Shown: positions 8,459 to 16,830 of the stretch, in pieces
How positions within the stretch are numbered: the stretch's first letter is position 1
Layout of the letters: each line of letters opens with the position of its first letter
Source of the DNA: Agrilactobacillus fermenti
GTDB lineage: Bacteria > Bacillota > Bacilli > Lactobacillales > Lactobacillaceae
NCBI RefSeq assembly: GCF_021030645.1
Contig: NZ_JACGCJ010000025.1
Location: 1-41,125 of the forward strand
Length of the DNA stretch: 41,125 nucleotides
Reading direction: 5' to 3'
Position numbers and translations under genes: made by a program
The notes under the pieces: model-generated
What the model saw: the letters and a program-made list of their open reading frames with translations, nothing else
Database searches by the model: none
What the model was told of the DNA's origin: nothing

Positions 8459-9181
8459 TCACTTTTTATTATTTAATTTATGTTCCACGCGTAGAAAATC
8501 TAGCACTGAATCTTGACCAATTTTAATGATTTTAGGCAAATTAATACTGTTCTGTCCGCCCTGACGTGGCCTAAACGTAATTGGCAAGAAGCGCATACGC
8601 CGATGCTGTTTTTTATAAAGCACCGTCATTAATACATTGGCTAAAAAATAATTAGCAGGAATCTTCTCAAGCACTTCAGCCAATGAACTTGCCGTCATTA
8701 ATCGATAAGGTACATTAGCATCTGGCAGCCAAACATGAAATGCTCCCCCAACAACCAACTTTAACACCCGAGTCACTACCAATCGGCTGATACCGTCTTC
8801 TCGCTTGGTCCGTAGTCCAAATTGAGCATCATAATCTTGCCGATGCACCCAAAATTGTTTGAAATCAAGGGGCGTCGTCTGCCCATCAGAATCTGTCTGA
8901 AAAATATAATCTGGTTCCTGTCGTAAAGCACGCTGATAACCCAAAAGGATTGTTGCGCCATGCCCCGAGTTAGGTTTATCGACGACTTCTAATTGAGCGT
9001 AGGCTGTTTTAAGCTGCTCTAAAATTGTCAAAGTTTGATCCTTGCTCCCGTCGTTAACAACCAGCAGTTTGCCAGTTGGACTGACCTGTTGTAATAACTG
9101 ATGCCACTCTTTGACAACTTCCGCAATATTTTCCGCCTCGTTATAAGCCGGCATCACAATAATCAATTTATCTTCCTGCAT
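8459..9181 (-). CDS. Family 2 glycosyltransferase
   Basis: A 240-residue cytosolic GT-A enzyme with no membrane segment. Visible motifs are VMPAYNEAENI at the N-terminus, VVNDGSKDQT (about 42-51), QTDSDGQT (DxD-like metal and nucleotide-sugar site, about 95-102), and a C-terminal PITFRPRQGGQNSIN region like that of DPM1-type GT2 enzymes. It should transfer a sugar from a nucleotide donor, perhaps to a lipid or surface carrier. It lies inside the WxL array behind a strong terminator at 9212-9259, so readthrough or a separate promoter is needed. A role in modifying WxL or wall components is inference. Confidence 0.85.
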   Translation of the reverse strand: MQEDKLIIVMPAYNEAENIAEVVKEWHQLLQQVSPTGKLLVVNDGSKDQTLTILEQLKTAYAQLEVVDKPNSGHGATILLGYQRALRQEPDYIFQTDSDGQTTPLDFKQFWVHRQDYDAQFGLRTKREDGISRLVVTRVLKLVVGGAFHVWLPDANVPYRLMTASSLAEVLEKIPANYFLANVLMTVLYKKQHRRMRFLPITFRPRQGGQNSINLPKIIKIGQDSVLDFLRVEHKLNNKK

Positions 9182-9211
9182 TATACTTCCCCATTACCTT
9201 TCTCATTCAAT

Positions 9212-9259
9212 AAAAAAAGAACTGAATCTGAACCGAAAACTCGGTTGACAACTCAGTTC
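9212..9259 (-). terminator. Intrinsic terminator after the WxL gene
   Basis: Minus strand: GAACTGA pairs with TCAGTTC and the inner AACCGA pairs with TCGGTT. The hairpin is followed by a run of seven T. It lies between the WxL gene ending at 9281 and the glycosyltransferase starting at 9181. Confidence 0.85.
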
Positions 9260-9280
9260 ATTTTACGACCTTAATATTGT

Positions 9281-10414
9281 CTATGCAATTGGTGCACTGC
9301 TCAATACCCAGTACATCGTTGCTTTGTATGTACCTTCGACCTGACTATCAGTAGGTACATGTAATTCTGCAGCCGTCTTTGAATGAAAATCCAAAGCCCA
9401 CCAACCTTTGCCATAATAATGGTCTTGACCTTCATTTGTTGTTGCTGGATCTGACCCCCAAATAATTTTAAAGTTATTTCGGAAGGCATCGCCATTTAGG
9501 CCTTTAGTGGCTGTACCGTTAAATCTTTTCAGAATAGATTCATGTTTCTCTTTCTCTACCTGTGTATAATCATGTTGAGTATAATCTCCATGCGCATCTT
9601 TCGTCCAGTCAGGATAATAGGCATCTGGCTCACGCTCGGCTTCACTAAAATTATGCACATCCGTAGCCGTTGCATCACTATCATCAAATGGTGTAATTGA
9701 CACATTATGAACGCTAGGCGCATCAGATGTATCTTCAAACTGCCAAGGCGCCTTGTTTAAGGGCACATCATTTGTGCCTTTAATTTTGCCATTGTCTGTT
9801 ATTGGTTGATCTTGATTATCATATTGATAGGCACGAGTCCACTCAATGCGATTGGGATCAGTAGTGCCAAAATCATCTGTAGTTAATGGTGTTCCATGGT
9901 ATAAACGCGTCTGACTTAAATCCATTGATAATGATGAAACCTTAAGAACCTTAGAATTATCTAGAGTACCAGCATTCTTATCAAACTTTCTGAATTGGCC
10001 AACTGCTACCGACACATTCCAGTCTTTAGCTGCCGTATAATCGTTAACCGTCAGCAAGCGATACTTGCTAGTAGCCGGTGACTGTATTTTTTCTTTATTA
10101 ACCGTATCTGAATTTAAATATGTTGTATCTGTTGCCATTAACGGCAGGTCAGCAAAACCAAAATTTGGTGCGAAGACCTGCATACCGCCTTCTTTAAAGC
10201 CAATGGCTGCTTGTGACGTACCAGTTGCGGTTGCATCAGTTGGCGCATCACTGGCAATGGTATTGCCAGGTGCCGCAGTCTCAACACTAGTATCATCTAA
10301 AATTTTTGTGGTTGCTGTGGCTTGAACATTTGAAAAAGAGAAAAGGGTAGCCGTGCTTAATCCCAAAAATATGGCACTTAAGCTAGCTAAGAAACTCTTA
10401 TGCATTAGTTTCAT
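9281..10414 (-). CDS. Divergent WxL-domain surface protein
   Basis: A 377-residue secreted protein with an excellent GGGAGGGG site before its ATG. The signal peptide ends near VQA. The WxL domain is recognisable but diverged: MQVFAPNFGFADL replaces the usual VPNFDFG, the first motif is DWNVSVAVGQF (WNV), and the second is TMYWVLSSAPIA. An extra acidic, Asp/Thr/His-rich stretch (about 205-315) makes it longer than its neighbours. It follows the WxLIP gene at 10438-11556 by 23 nt and is followed by the glycosyltransferase, not by a WxLIP. It may therefore share the partner encoded just upstream. Confidence 0.85.
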   Translation of the reverse strand: MKLMHKSFLASLSAIFLGLSTATLFSFSNVQATATTKILDDTSVETAAPGNTIASDAPTDATATGTSQAAIGFKEGGMQVFAPNFGFADLPLMATDTTYLNSDTVNKEKIQSPATSKYRLLTVNDYTAAKDWNVSVAVGQFRKFDKNAGTLDNSKVLKVSSLSMDLSQTRLYHGTPLTTDDFGTTDPNRIEWTRAYQYDNQDQPITDNGKIKGTNDVPLNKAPWQFEDTSDAPSVHNVSITPFDDSDATATDVHNFSEAEREPDAYYPDWTKDAHGDYTQHDYTQVEKEKHESILKRFNGTATKGLNGDAFRNNFKIIWGSDPATTNEGQDHYYGKGWWALDFHSKTAAELHVPTDSQVEGTYKATMYWVLSSAPIA

Positions 10415-10437
10415 TCAATCCCCTCCCTTCAATTGAT

Positions 10438-11556
10438 TTACCGCTTCCGTGTACGGCTTTGTGTTGATGACTGACCATTATTTGCCCGTTTGCCACGTTT
10501 GTAAACATATACTAACAGGATAACAACTAATAGGACTAGCAAAATGATCAGCAAAATAATTAGCCATAAATAATTCTTTTTAAGATTTGGATTTTGATTG
10601 GCCCGCTTAGCTTGCGATGGTGTGATCGTAAAGTTCCGAGTTAAATGCCAAACACGATAATCACGAGCACCTTTGTCACCTAAGACGGAAGTAATCTTCA
10701 TCGTATAATCTCCAGCTGCCATTGGGTCATTACCCCAAGACACAGGTACATTCAAATGTGAGTTAGGCGCAAAGCTCATGTTGCTAACCCGATTACTATG
10801 CAACACTTTATTTGAGCCCCGTTTGTAAACTCGGGCATGCATGTTCAACCGATGACTTTGAATCGCATTTGCCTTGAAATTTTGCACCACACCTTGCACG
10901 GTACCTTTTTGGTCCAAGACTGTTGGGTGAACCACTTGTAACCGCAAATCTGGTTTTACTGCTGCAACATTCCCAACGTTCAATTGAGCCCCAATGGCAA
11001 AACCATACTGGTTGGTCAATTGTAATGAATTCTTCGAACGCTTCTGCCGTTCAGCCGTTTGATTCAATGATGGTGAATCAACAAAAAAACCGCCTAAAAC
11101 CATGCCATTGAACGGTTGATTTGGAACTGTGACATCGGTTGTATAACGACCTATTCGACCAGCAGGAACTTTGAACACTTTTGTCTCCGGACCCAATTTC
11201 GAAAAATCCAGCTTCAGTGATGAATCTCGGCTTTTACTCGTATCCGTATATATAATTGCCCCCTGATCATTAGTCACAGCGACAATTGGTCGAACTCTAA
11301 AGCTCTGAGCTTGATTGGTTTCATTTAAAACATCAACACTCATCTGGGTACTTTGTCCCGGTGCAAGATTCAGCTTAAAGTAATTACTGTTCTGATCCTC
11401 TTGTTGAGCTGGTGGTACCGCCTTTACCTGAAAGCCGATACCATCGTCAGCGGCTTGAACCCGATTCGTCACAATGCCTATCGTGAACAAGCAAGTAAGC
11501 AGGCTCAGAACACTATAAATCACTCTAACTCGAATTGCTCGTGTGCGTAAATGCAT
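10438..11556 (-). CDS. WxL-interacting protein (DUF916/DUF3324)
   Basis: A 372-residue membrane protein: signal peptide (VIYSVLSLLTCLFTIGIVTNRVQA), DUF916 about 35-160 with YFKLNLAPGQSTQM, and DUF3324 about 170-300 with FAPNSHLNVPVSWGN. A long C-terminal helix (LWLIILLIILLVLLVVILLVYVY) and a basic tail ending TRKR follow. It is expected at the outer membrane face, binding peptidoglycan and WxL partners. It lies 28 nt after the WxL gene at 11585 and 23 nt before the WxL gene at 9281, so it may serve both. GGGGAT upstream supports the ATG at 11556. Confidence 0.88.
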   Translation of the reverse strand: MHLRTRAIRVRVIYSVLSLLTCLFTIGIVTNRVQAADDGIGFQVKAVPPAQQEDQNSNYFKLNLAPGQSTQMSVDVLNETNQAQSFRVRPIVAVTNDQGAIIYTDTSKSRDSSLKLDFSKLGPETKVFKVPAGRIGRYTTDVTVPNQPFNGMVLGGFFVDSPSLNQTAERQKRSKNSLQLTNQYGFAIGAQLNVGNVAAVKPDLRLQVVHPTVLDQKGTVQGVVQNFKANAIQSHRLNMHARVYKRGSNKVLHSNRVSNMSFAPNSHLNVPVSWGNDPMAAGDYTMKITSVLGDKGARDYRVWHLTRNFTITPSQAKRANQNPNLKKNYLWLIILLIILLVLLVVILLVYVYKRGKRANNGQSSTQSRTRKR

Positions 11557-11584
11557 CCGGAATAAATCCCCTATCTAATCAATA

Positions 11585-12436
11585 TTAGTTAACTGATCCA
11601 TTTTGTAAAGTCCAATTAATCTTTGCTGTCCAGTCGCCCTGTTTTTGTAGACTGTCTGGCACATTCAAAGTTGCACTTGTTGCCTTACTGAAATCAAGGC
11701 CCCAAGTACCGGAACCGTTATCAGCATTTGCTTGCCAAAGATTCGTAGCTTTATTGGCATTTGCTGCTAGCGCAATCGTTCCCAGTTGCTCAGGTTTATT
11801 CGTCCGAGCATCGCCATTTGGGTCAGTCGTATACTTAGTTGTACCGGCTGCAGCATTTTCATTCCACAATCCCGGTACCAAATATGCTCCTTTGCCCGTA
11901 TTATCGGCACTACCAGTCAGCGTCAAAGTAGCGTGAGTGGCATCTGTACTACCCATTGTTGTTGAAGTTTGTTTATTGTCATTATCCAACTTCTTAAAGT
12001 CTTCTAATTGTGCAGTTATGACCCAAGGCCCACCCTTATCACTTCTTTGATCGGTTACCACTAGAGAACGTGTTAGTGGCTTAGCATCAGTCTGCATATT
12101 GAAATCAATTTGGCCACTATGAATCGTAAAGGCCTTCCCAAAGTCAAAGTTTGGAACTTGGTTCAATGTCAAGTTACCGGGTGCAAAACCGATCCCAGCA
12201 GTGGACCAGCCAGTACCCTTATCATTTTTGTGGTCGTTAGCATCTGGTGTATTCGTGATATGGGTCGCATCAATTTCAGACCCACTTTCTTGATTGGAAC
12301 TAACGCCTGGCACACCCTTTAAGGCTGGTTCAATTGTCGTTGTTGTTGCGGCGTTAACCGTGCCAAATTGTCCAGCAATACCTAATAATAGTAATGCTGC
12401 TGATAGGCTGGCGCCCATTTTTGTCGTTTGTTTCAT
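11585..12436 (-). CDS. WxL-domain surface protein
   Basis: A 283-residue secreted protein: signal peptide to about VNA, then the WxL domain with LTLNQVPNFDFGKAF (about 94-108), the first motif GPWVITAQLEDF (WVI), GTWGLDFSKATSATLNVP, and the second motif KINWTLQNGSVN at the end. It is expected to bind peptidoglycan non-covalently. GGGAGGAATG gives a strong start at 12436. Its promoter region (12477-12526) sits just beyond the structured RNA element that ends the previous gene, so it begins a new transcription unit with the WxLIP gene 10438-11556. Confidence 0.9.
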   Translation of the reverse strand: MKQTTKMGASLSAALLLLGIAGQFGTVNAATTTTIEPALKGVPGVSSNQESGSEIDATHITNTPDANDHKNDKGTGWSTAGIGFAPGNLTLNQVPNFDFGKAFTIHSGQIDFNMQTDAKPLTRSLVVTDQRSDKGGPWVITAQLEDFKKLDNDNKQTSTTMGSTDATHATLTLTGSADNTGKGAYLVPGLWNENAAAGTTKYTTDPNGDARTNKPEQLGTIALAANANKATNLWQANADNGSGTWGLDFSKATSATLNVPDSLQKQGDWTAKINWTLQNGSVN

Positions 12437-12476
12437 TTTTCATTCCTCCCAAATATCTACAATATTATACGTTTAT

Positions 12477-12526
12477 ATTATACCTATAACGTAGGCTTTA
12501 CTAATGCCAAGAATGCATAAGATTTT
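12477..12526 (-). promoter_or_regulatory. csc-type promoter with upstream box
   Basis: Minus strand: TATAAT (12482-12477), a 23-nt spacer with no consensus -35, and a box at 12526-12506 ending GCATTCTTGGC. It matches about 14 of 21 positions of the box at 28758-28778. A second TATAAT-like hexamer lies closer to the gene. Confidence 0.4.
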
Positions 12527-12582
12527 TTTCTAATTTTGGGTGATTACCCAATCTCTGCCTGCGTATGAACAATTTGCTTTTA

Positions 12583-12694
12583 AACGTGTTCCAAAAAGCA
12601 ACGTTTTCACCTAACGACGAATCACTCAAATGGAAAACCCACCATTTGTCGTAATTCTTGTTAGCGCTCAGTCGCTGAGCGCCTTTTGTCACAC
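12583..12694 (-). ncRNA. 3'-UTR three-way-junction element, copy a
   Basis: It begins 8 nt after the TAG stop of the WxLIP gene (12703). Minus strand: closing stem CAAAAGGC (12688-12681) with GCTTTTTG (12599-12592), extended outside by GTGT with ACAC. Hairpin P2 is GCTCAG-CGA-CTGAGC. Hairpin P3 is CTAAC...GTTAG with the inner stems GAATTAC/GTGATTC and AAATGG/CCATTT. The 3' tail is GGAACACGTTTAAA. The same fold appears downstream of alsD and alsS with compensatory changes. Family not recognised. Confidence 0.7.
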
Positions 12695-12702
12695 TCTTGC
12701 TG

Positions 12703-13788
12703 CTATCGTTTTCGCCGCGAACGCCCACGATTTGCTTTAGCAGCACCCTGGCGTTGACCACGTTTATAAATGTAAGTGATAAATACTGTCAGCAAAATAA
12801 CAAACAGCACAGCTAATAAGATCCATAGCCAGGTATAATTTGGCCGTGCTTGGTTGGCTTGGTTTAACTTGTTGGCAACTTTAGCTGTGATCGTAAAGTT
12901 CCGTTTCAAATGCCACTGTTGGTCATGATAAACCATGTTCATATAAAGCGTATAATTACCAGGCACCATCTGTGACTTGCCCCAAGAAACGGGGTAACGT
13001 AGCGTTGAATTTGGTGCAAAGCTGGCATCTAAATTATGCAACTTAATTTTCTTAGTGCTATTTCGCCGAGTCACATAAGCCTTGATCTTCAATTCTTTGT
13101 TGTTGATCATTGCTGGCTTAAAGTTCTGTAAATTAGCTTGTATTCCAGGATTGTTTAGAATTAGTGCTGGTGCCACTGTATTTAACTGAAAATCGGGTTG
13201 TACTTGCGTCCAATTATTGAGTCTCAGAACTACGGCAAGATACATGGAATAAGTATTGACAATTTCCACTTTTGACTTTTTAGCCTTAGCTACCGCTGAT
13301 TTTTCAGTCCGTGGTGAATCAATAAATAAAGACCCCAAAACAATGCCATTATATGGTGCGGCCGGTGTCTGAACCGTAAAATTAACCGTTCTAGTTTCTC
13401 TAGGGGCCAGTTCAACCTTTTGGCTGCTAGGATTGACCAACTTATTCAAAGGGTATTTCAGTGAATGGTCTTTAACACCTGCATTGGGTGCATACTCTAA
13501 TTCACCCTGAAAGGTGGTGGAGCCATTGGCCACCCGGATACGCAGACTTTGTTTTTGCTTGGATAGGTTCTCCAATTTCAACCCAATTGTTGTCGTCTGA
13601 CCCTGTTCCGGTGCAATATCAAAATAATCTTTAACTTGGCTGCTTTGTTGCGGCGGTAATACCGTCTGTACATCTACGGGAATATTCCCAACTTGAACCG
13701 CCTGTACGGGCTGCTTCGAGCCAAAGAAGAAACCACTTACCAAAAAAAGCAAGATGCCAAAGCACCTTGCCATCAAATTCTGTTTCAA
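12703..13788 (-). CDS. WxL-interacting protein (DUF916/DUF3324)
   Basis: About 361 residues. I chose TTG at 13788 because GGAGG lies 7 nt upstream. The ATG at 13815 would overlap the preceding WxL gene and has no ribosome site. Signal peptide (FGILLFLVSGFFFGS...VQA), DUF916 about 30-150 with YFDIAPEQGQTTTI, DUF3324 about 160-285 with FAPNSTLRYPVSWGK, a C-terminal helix (TWLWILLAVLFVILLTVFITYIY) and a basic tail ending RGRSRRKR. It follows its WxL partner by 13 nt, the same gap as in the 5451/5465 pair. Its stop is followed directly by a structured RNA element (copy a). Confidence 0.88.
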   Translation of the reverse strand: MKQNLMARCFGILLFLVSGFFFGSKQPVQAVQVGNIPVDVQTVLPPQQSSQVKDYFDIAPEQGQTTTIGLKLENLSKQKQSLRIRVANGSTTFQGELEYAPNAGVKDHSLKYPLNKLVNPSSQKVELAPRETRTVNFTVQTPAAPYNGIVLGSLFIDSPRTEKSAVAKAKKSKVEIVNTYSMYLAVVLRLNNWTQVQPDFQLNTVAPALILNNPGIQANLQNFKPAMINNKELKIKAYVTRRNSTKKIKLHNLDASFAPNSTLRYPVSWGKSQMVPGNYTLYMNMVYHDQQWHLKRNFTITAKVANKLNQANQARPNYTWLWILLAVLFVILLTVFITYIYKRGQRQGAAKANRGRSRRKR

Positions 13789-13801
13789 AAAACTGCCTCC
13801 A

Positions 13802-14662
13802 TTACTGTGGTCCATTACCTAAAGACCAGTTCAATTTTGCGTGGAACACACCGATATCTTGTTGACTTGTTGGAATCTTCAATGTCGCTGTATCTTTATC
13901 TTTGAAGTTCATACCCCAAGAGCGAAGCCCTTGAGTCTTATCAGCACTCCAGACAGGTACATAATCGCCATCTGTATTTTTATTTGAATAAATCGATACA
14001 TCGTTATTTCCATCACCGACTAGATTAGGTGCACTACCTGTGTACAATGGTTTAGCTGGATCGGTCTGTGCAGCACCAGGGTTCAAAAGATCCCCAAAGG
14101 CACCGCCATTATCATCAAAAGTTCCAGCCTGAACGATTGCTTTTTTAGTATGCAAAACTAAGATTGGGGCCGCATTCCCATCAGAGCTTGCTTTACCCAA
14201 CGCTTTATTACTATCATCAGTCAAAAGGCCTTCAAATTTAGCCTTCAAATTCCACCCTGTCCGGTCGTCAGTATTACCTCTAGCATCCGTAACAATGGCA
14301 GCTCGCGGTGAGTGTGCACCAGTGCTATCTGATTTACCAGCTCCGAAATCAATGCCTGCTGCGTGTAAATCAAATGATGTACTCTTCATAAAATCATTGT
14401 TACCACCAAAATCAAAGTTCGGCACCATGTTTAAAGTCAAATTGCCTGGCTTGAAACCAATACCAATGTAACTTGAACCAGAACCATTCTTAGTATCTGT
14501 AACGGTACCGTTTGGTGCTAATTCTGCCCCGTTCTCTTGACCTTTAGTTGCTACATTAGATAGCGCTTGATCTGGATTACCTGCCGCAAAGGCTGTTGTT
14601 GCTGACCCCAATGAAGCTGTTGCTAGCAATATAGCTGCAAATGTGTATGCTGTGCGTTTCAT
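13802..14662 (-). CDS. WxL-domain surface protein
   Basis: A 286-residue secreted protein: signal peptide ending at AFA, then the WxL domain with LTLNMVPNFDFGGNND (about 73-88), the first motif TGWNLKAKFEGL (WNL, a full WxL match), LRSWGMNFKDKDTATLKIP, and the terminal motif KLNWSLGNGPQ. GGGGGGAAAAAT gives a clear start at 14662. It pairs with the WxLIP gene 12703-13788 directly downstream. A promoter with an extended -10 lies at 14705-14713. The mature protein is acidic and rich in Asp/Asn, as is common for wall-bound WxL proteins. Confidence 0.9.
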   Translation of the reverse strand: MKRTAYTFAAILLATASLGSATTAFAAGNPDQALSNVATKGQENGAELAPNGTVTDTKNGSGSSYIGIGFKPGNLTLNMVPNFDFGGNNDFMKSTSFDLHAAGIDFGAGKSDSTGAHSPRAAIVTDARGNTDDRTGWNLKAKFEGLLTDDSNKALGKASSDGNAAPILVLHTKKAIVQAGTFDDNGGAFGDLLNPGAAQTDPAKPLYTGSAPNLVGDGNNDVSIYSNKNTDGDYVPVWSADKTQGLRSWGMNFKDKDTATLKIPTSQQDIGVFHAKLNWSLGNGPQ

Positions 14663-14704
14663 ATTTTTCCCCCCACGTTACTCTCTTTATCAATTATTAT
14701 GTCT

Positions 14705-14713
14705 ATTATAGCA
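14705..14713 (-). promoter_or_regulatory. Extended -10 promoter of the WxL gene
   Basis: Minus strand TGCTATAAT, a TGn extended -10, lies about 43 nt upstream of the ATG at 14662. No clear -35 is present and, unlike most other csc promoters here, the upstream box is not recognisable (about 7 of 21 matches). Confidence 0.5.
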
Positions 14714-14763
14714 AATATCTAGTTACAATAAATTCATTTTCTGTAAGTTTTCTTATTCAAATT

Positions 14764-15879
14764 CTATCTATGACGATGACTGTGACTCCGACCACCAGTT
14801 TGGTTGCGCCCTTTATTAATACCTCGACGGTATAGATAGGCCATACTGGCAATCGCTAAAAGCACAACAACCGCCACTAATAGAATCCATAACCACAAGT
14901 AACTTCTAGTCTTTGGCAGCAATTTATTTGCTGCTGCGGATTGTTGTGGTGTGATGGTAAAATTCCGCGTAAAATGCCAAGTCCGCAGACCAGTCTTAGC
15001 CGTCATTTTTAAAGTATATTTTCCAGGCGCCATGCGACTCTTACCCCAACTAATCGGAATATCCGTATTAGAGTTCGGCGCAAAACTAAACTTCAGATTA
15101 CCTGTTTCTTTGACAACCGACTGCCCACCACGATGGTAAACTTTGGCCTTAATCGTCATTGATTTGTTGGTGACTGCTTGAGGTTTAAAATTCTGTAAGT
15201 TTGCCAAAACTACTGGCTCAGCACCTTGAATCGACGGCTTGACCGTACGCAACCTAAAGTCGGGAAAGACACTACTGTCATCGCCCACATGCATCGTTAC
15301 GCCGATATACATGCCAAACGTATTGTAGACGCCAGTTTTATGACGTTTAATCGCTGCTTTTTGAGCCGACGCATTGACCGAAGGCGACCAAATATAAAAA
15401 CCACCTAAAATCATGCCCTTAAATTTCATGTCCGGCTGTAAGGATACTTTCTGATCAATGATCCGCGTTTCCTTAGGCTTTAATGTTATTTTTTCAGCGG
15501 TTGGTCCTAATTTAGCGAAGTTATATTTTAAACTGCCATCCACAGTACCTTTATGCGGTGAATAATCAATATCCCCAGTTGGCGTGGTTGTGGCTGGCAC
15601 TGGTTGAATTCTAAGGACCACTGATTTATCGCTGGTATTTACTAACTTTAAATTGGTCGGCACGACATCCCCAGGCTTAACACTAAAATTAAAGTATTCA
15701 CTCGACGTTTCTTTTTGAATATCCGGATAGACCGGTTCAACGGAAACTGGGATATCTGGCACTTGAACAGCCTGTACTTTTTTGGGATTAAAGCTGACGC
15801 CTAACATCAGCACGGAAAAAAATAGCAAGAGAGCAAACTCCCTAGCTATTTTTTTATCATTTAGATGCTTAAATGACAT
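14764..15879 (-). CDS. WxL-interacting protein (DUF916/DUF3324)
   Basis: About 371 residues from the ATG at 15879, which overlaps the stop of the preceding WxL gene by one base (TAATG). This suggests translational coupling; an ATG at 15906 is possible but overlaps more. Signal peptide (FALLLFFSVLMLGVSF...VQA), DUF916 about 40-165 with EYFNFSVKPGDVVP, DUF3324 about 170-300 with FAPNSNTDIPISWGK, a C-terminal helix (LWLWILLVAVVVLLAIASMAYLY) and an unusual His/Arg/Ser tail (GGRSHSHRHR). It closely resembles the protein at 4351-5451, including the FYIWSPS and PDFRLR stretches. Confidence 0.88.
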   Translation of the reverse strand: MSFKHLNDKKIAREFALLLFFSVLMLGVSFNPKKVQAVQVPDIPVSVEPVYPDIQKETSSEYFNFSVKPGDVVPTNLKLVNTSDKSVVLRIQPVPATTTPTGDIDYSPHKGTVDGSLKYNFAKLGPTAEKITLKPKETRIIDQKVSLQPDMKFKGMILGGFYIWSPSVNASAQKAAIKRHKTGVYNTFGMYIGVTMHVGDDSSVFPDFRLRTVKPSIQGAEPVVLANLQNFKPQAVTNKSMTIKAKVYHRGGQSVVKETGNLKFSFAPNSNTDIPISWGKSRMAPGKYTLKMTAKTGLRTWHFTRNFTITPQQSAAANKLLPKTRSYLWLWILLVAVVVLLAIASMAYLYRRGINKGRNQTGGRSHSHRHR

Positions 15880-16703
15880 TAATTTGTTGCACTTCCGAGA
15901 TCCCAATTCAATTGAGCAACGAATTTACCATGATCTTGAACAGCTGCCGGCACGTCTAATTCAGCAGAATTCTTATCACTAAAGTCTACTGCCCAAGTAC
16001 CAACGGCAGGAGTTTCGCTCTTCGCACTCGTCATTATAGCTTGAAGTGCGTCGTTTTGTTGTAATTTTACTTGCTTAGTTGTTAGTGTCGCAGGCTTTGG
16101 CACTGATGATGTACCGTAGTTATCTATACCATTTTCTGTCAATACCCCACCTTTAATAGGTGTAGCACCGTTAGCATCTCCCAGAGTCAACGTGGCTCCA
16201 TTTAGATAAGGTGTACTTTTATCTAGTGTATTGTCGCTATCTTTAACTTTATAAAACTTACCCATAGAAACCTGAACAGTATACCCATTTTTTGCATCAG
16301 TTGCCCCACGGAAATCAGTCACTGCAAGCACACGTCCAGGCTCGTCTTTCGTGGTTGGTGCACCTTTACTAAATAAATTCAGTGTTTCAGAGCCAGTCCC
16401 CATATCATGGTTTGTACCAAAGTCAAAATTTGGTACGAAGTTTAAAGTTAGGCCACCTTGATCACTCACCTTGAACCCAACCCCAACAGAACTTTGACCA
16501 GAAGCATGTTCCGTATCTGTTACCGCAGATCTACCAGCTTTCTCAGCACCACCATCTTGACCAGCACTAACGCCTTGGACACCTTGTAGTGCTGAACCCT
16601 CTGGAGTTGTCGCATCAGCTGCTTGAGCTATCTGAGCGCCTTGTGCAATTGTTGCCCCAGCTAAAAGTGCAACTGCTGCCGCACCTAAATACTTGATTTT
16701 CAT
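15879..16703 (-). CDS. WxL-domain surface protein
   Basis: A 274-residue secreted protein: signal peptide (YLGAAAVALLAGATIAQGA...AQA), then the WxL domain with LTLNFVPNFDFGTNHD (about 86-101), the first motif GYTVQVSMGKF (Tyr in place of Trp), VGTWAVDFSDKNSAELDVP, and the terminal motif QLNWDLGSATN. AGGGGAGAG supports the ATG at 16703. The gene overlaps its WxLIP partner by one base. It should be secreted and bound to peptidoglycan. A promoter-like region lies at 16746-16795. Confidence 0.9.
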   Translation of the reverse strand: MKIKYLGAAAVALLAGATIAQGAQIAQAADATTPEGSALQGVQGVSAGQDGGAEKAGRSAVTDTEHASGQSSVGVGFKVSDQGGLTLNFVPNFDFGTNHDMGTGSETLNLFSKGAPTTKDEPGRVLAVTDFRGATDAKNGYTVQVSMGKFYKVKDSDNTLDKSTPYLNGATLTLGDANGATPIKGGVLTENGIDNYGTSSVPKPATLTTKQVKLQQNDALQAIMTSAKSETPAVGTWAVDFSDKNSAELDVPAAVQDHGKFVAQLNWDLGSATN

Positions 16704-16745
16704 ATGTCTTCTCTCCCCTTAAATCCTAACTTCAAATCTATAAAT

Positions 16746-16795
16746 AGTATAATAAATTATTCACATTTAAATAATTCAATTTTGCATTGAAATAT
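16746..16795 (-). promoter_or_regulatory. csc-type promoter, weaker upstream box
   Basis: Minus strand: TATACT (16751-16746), a 23-nt spacer without a -35, then a box at 16795-16775 ending GCAAAATTGAA. The final eight bases equal those of the box at 6361-6381, but the match to the GGC-type boxes is weak (about 11 of 21). Confidence 0.35.
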
Positions 16796-16830
16796 TATAT
16801 TTTTTTGCAGTTCATAACCATTTTTATCCT

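Noticed and set aside
8447-8460. GATCG-TTTT-CGATC hairpin at the end of the GT2 gene
   Set aside because: It is only five pairs, and the T-run is on the strand with no gene to terminate.
12501-12761. 86-codon frame across the WxLIP gene end and element copy a
   Set aside because: It overlaps the end of a clear gene and a conserved structured element, has no ribosome site and resembles no protein family.
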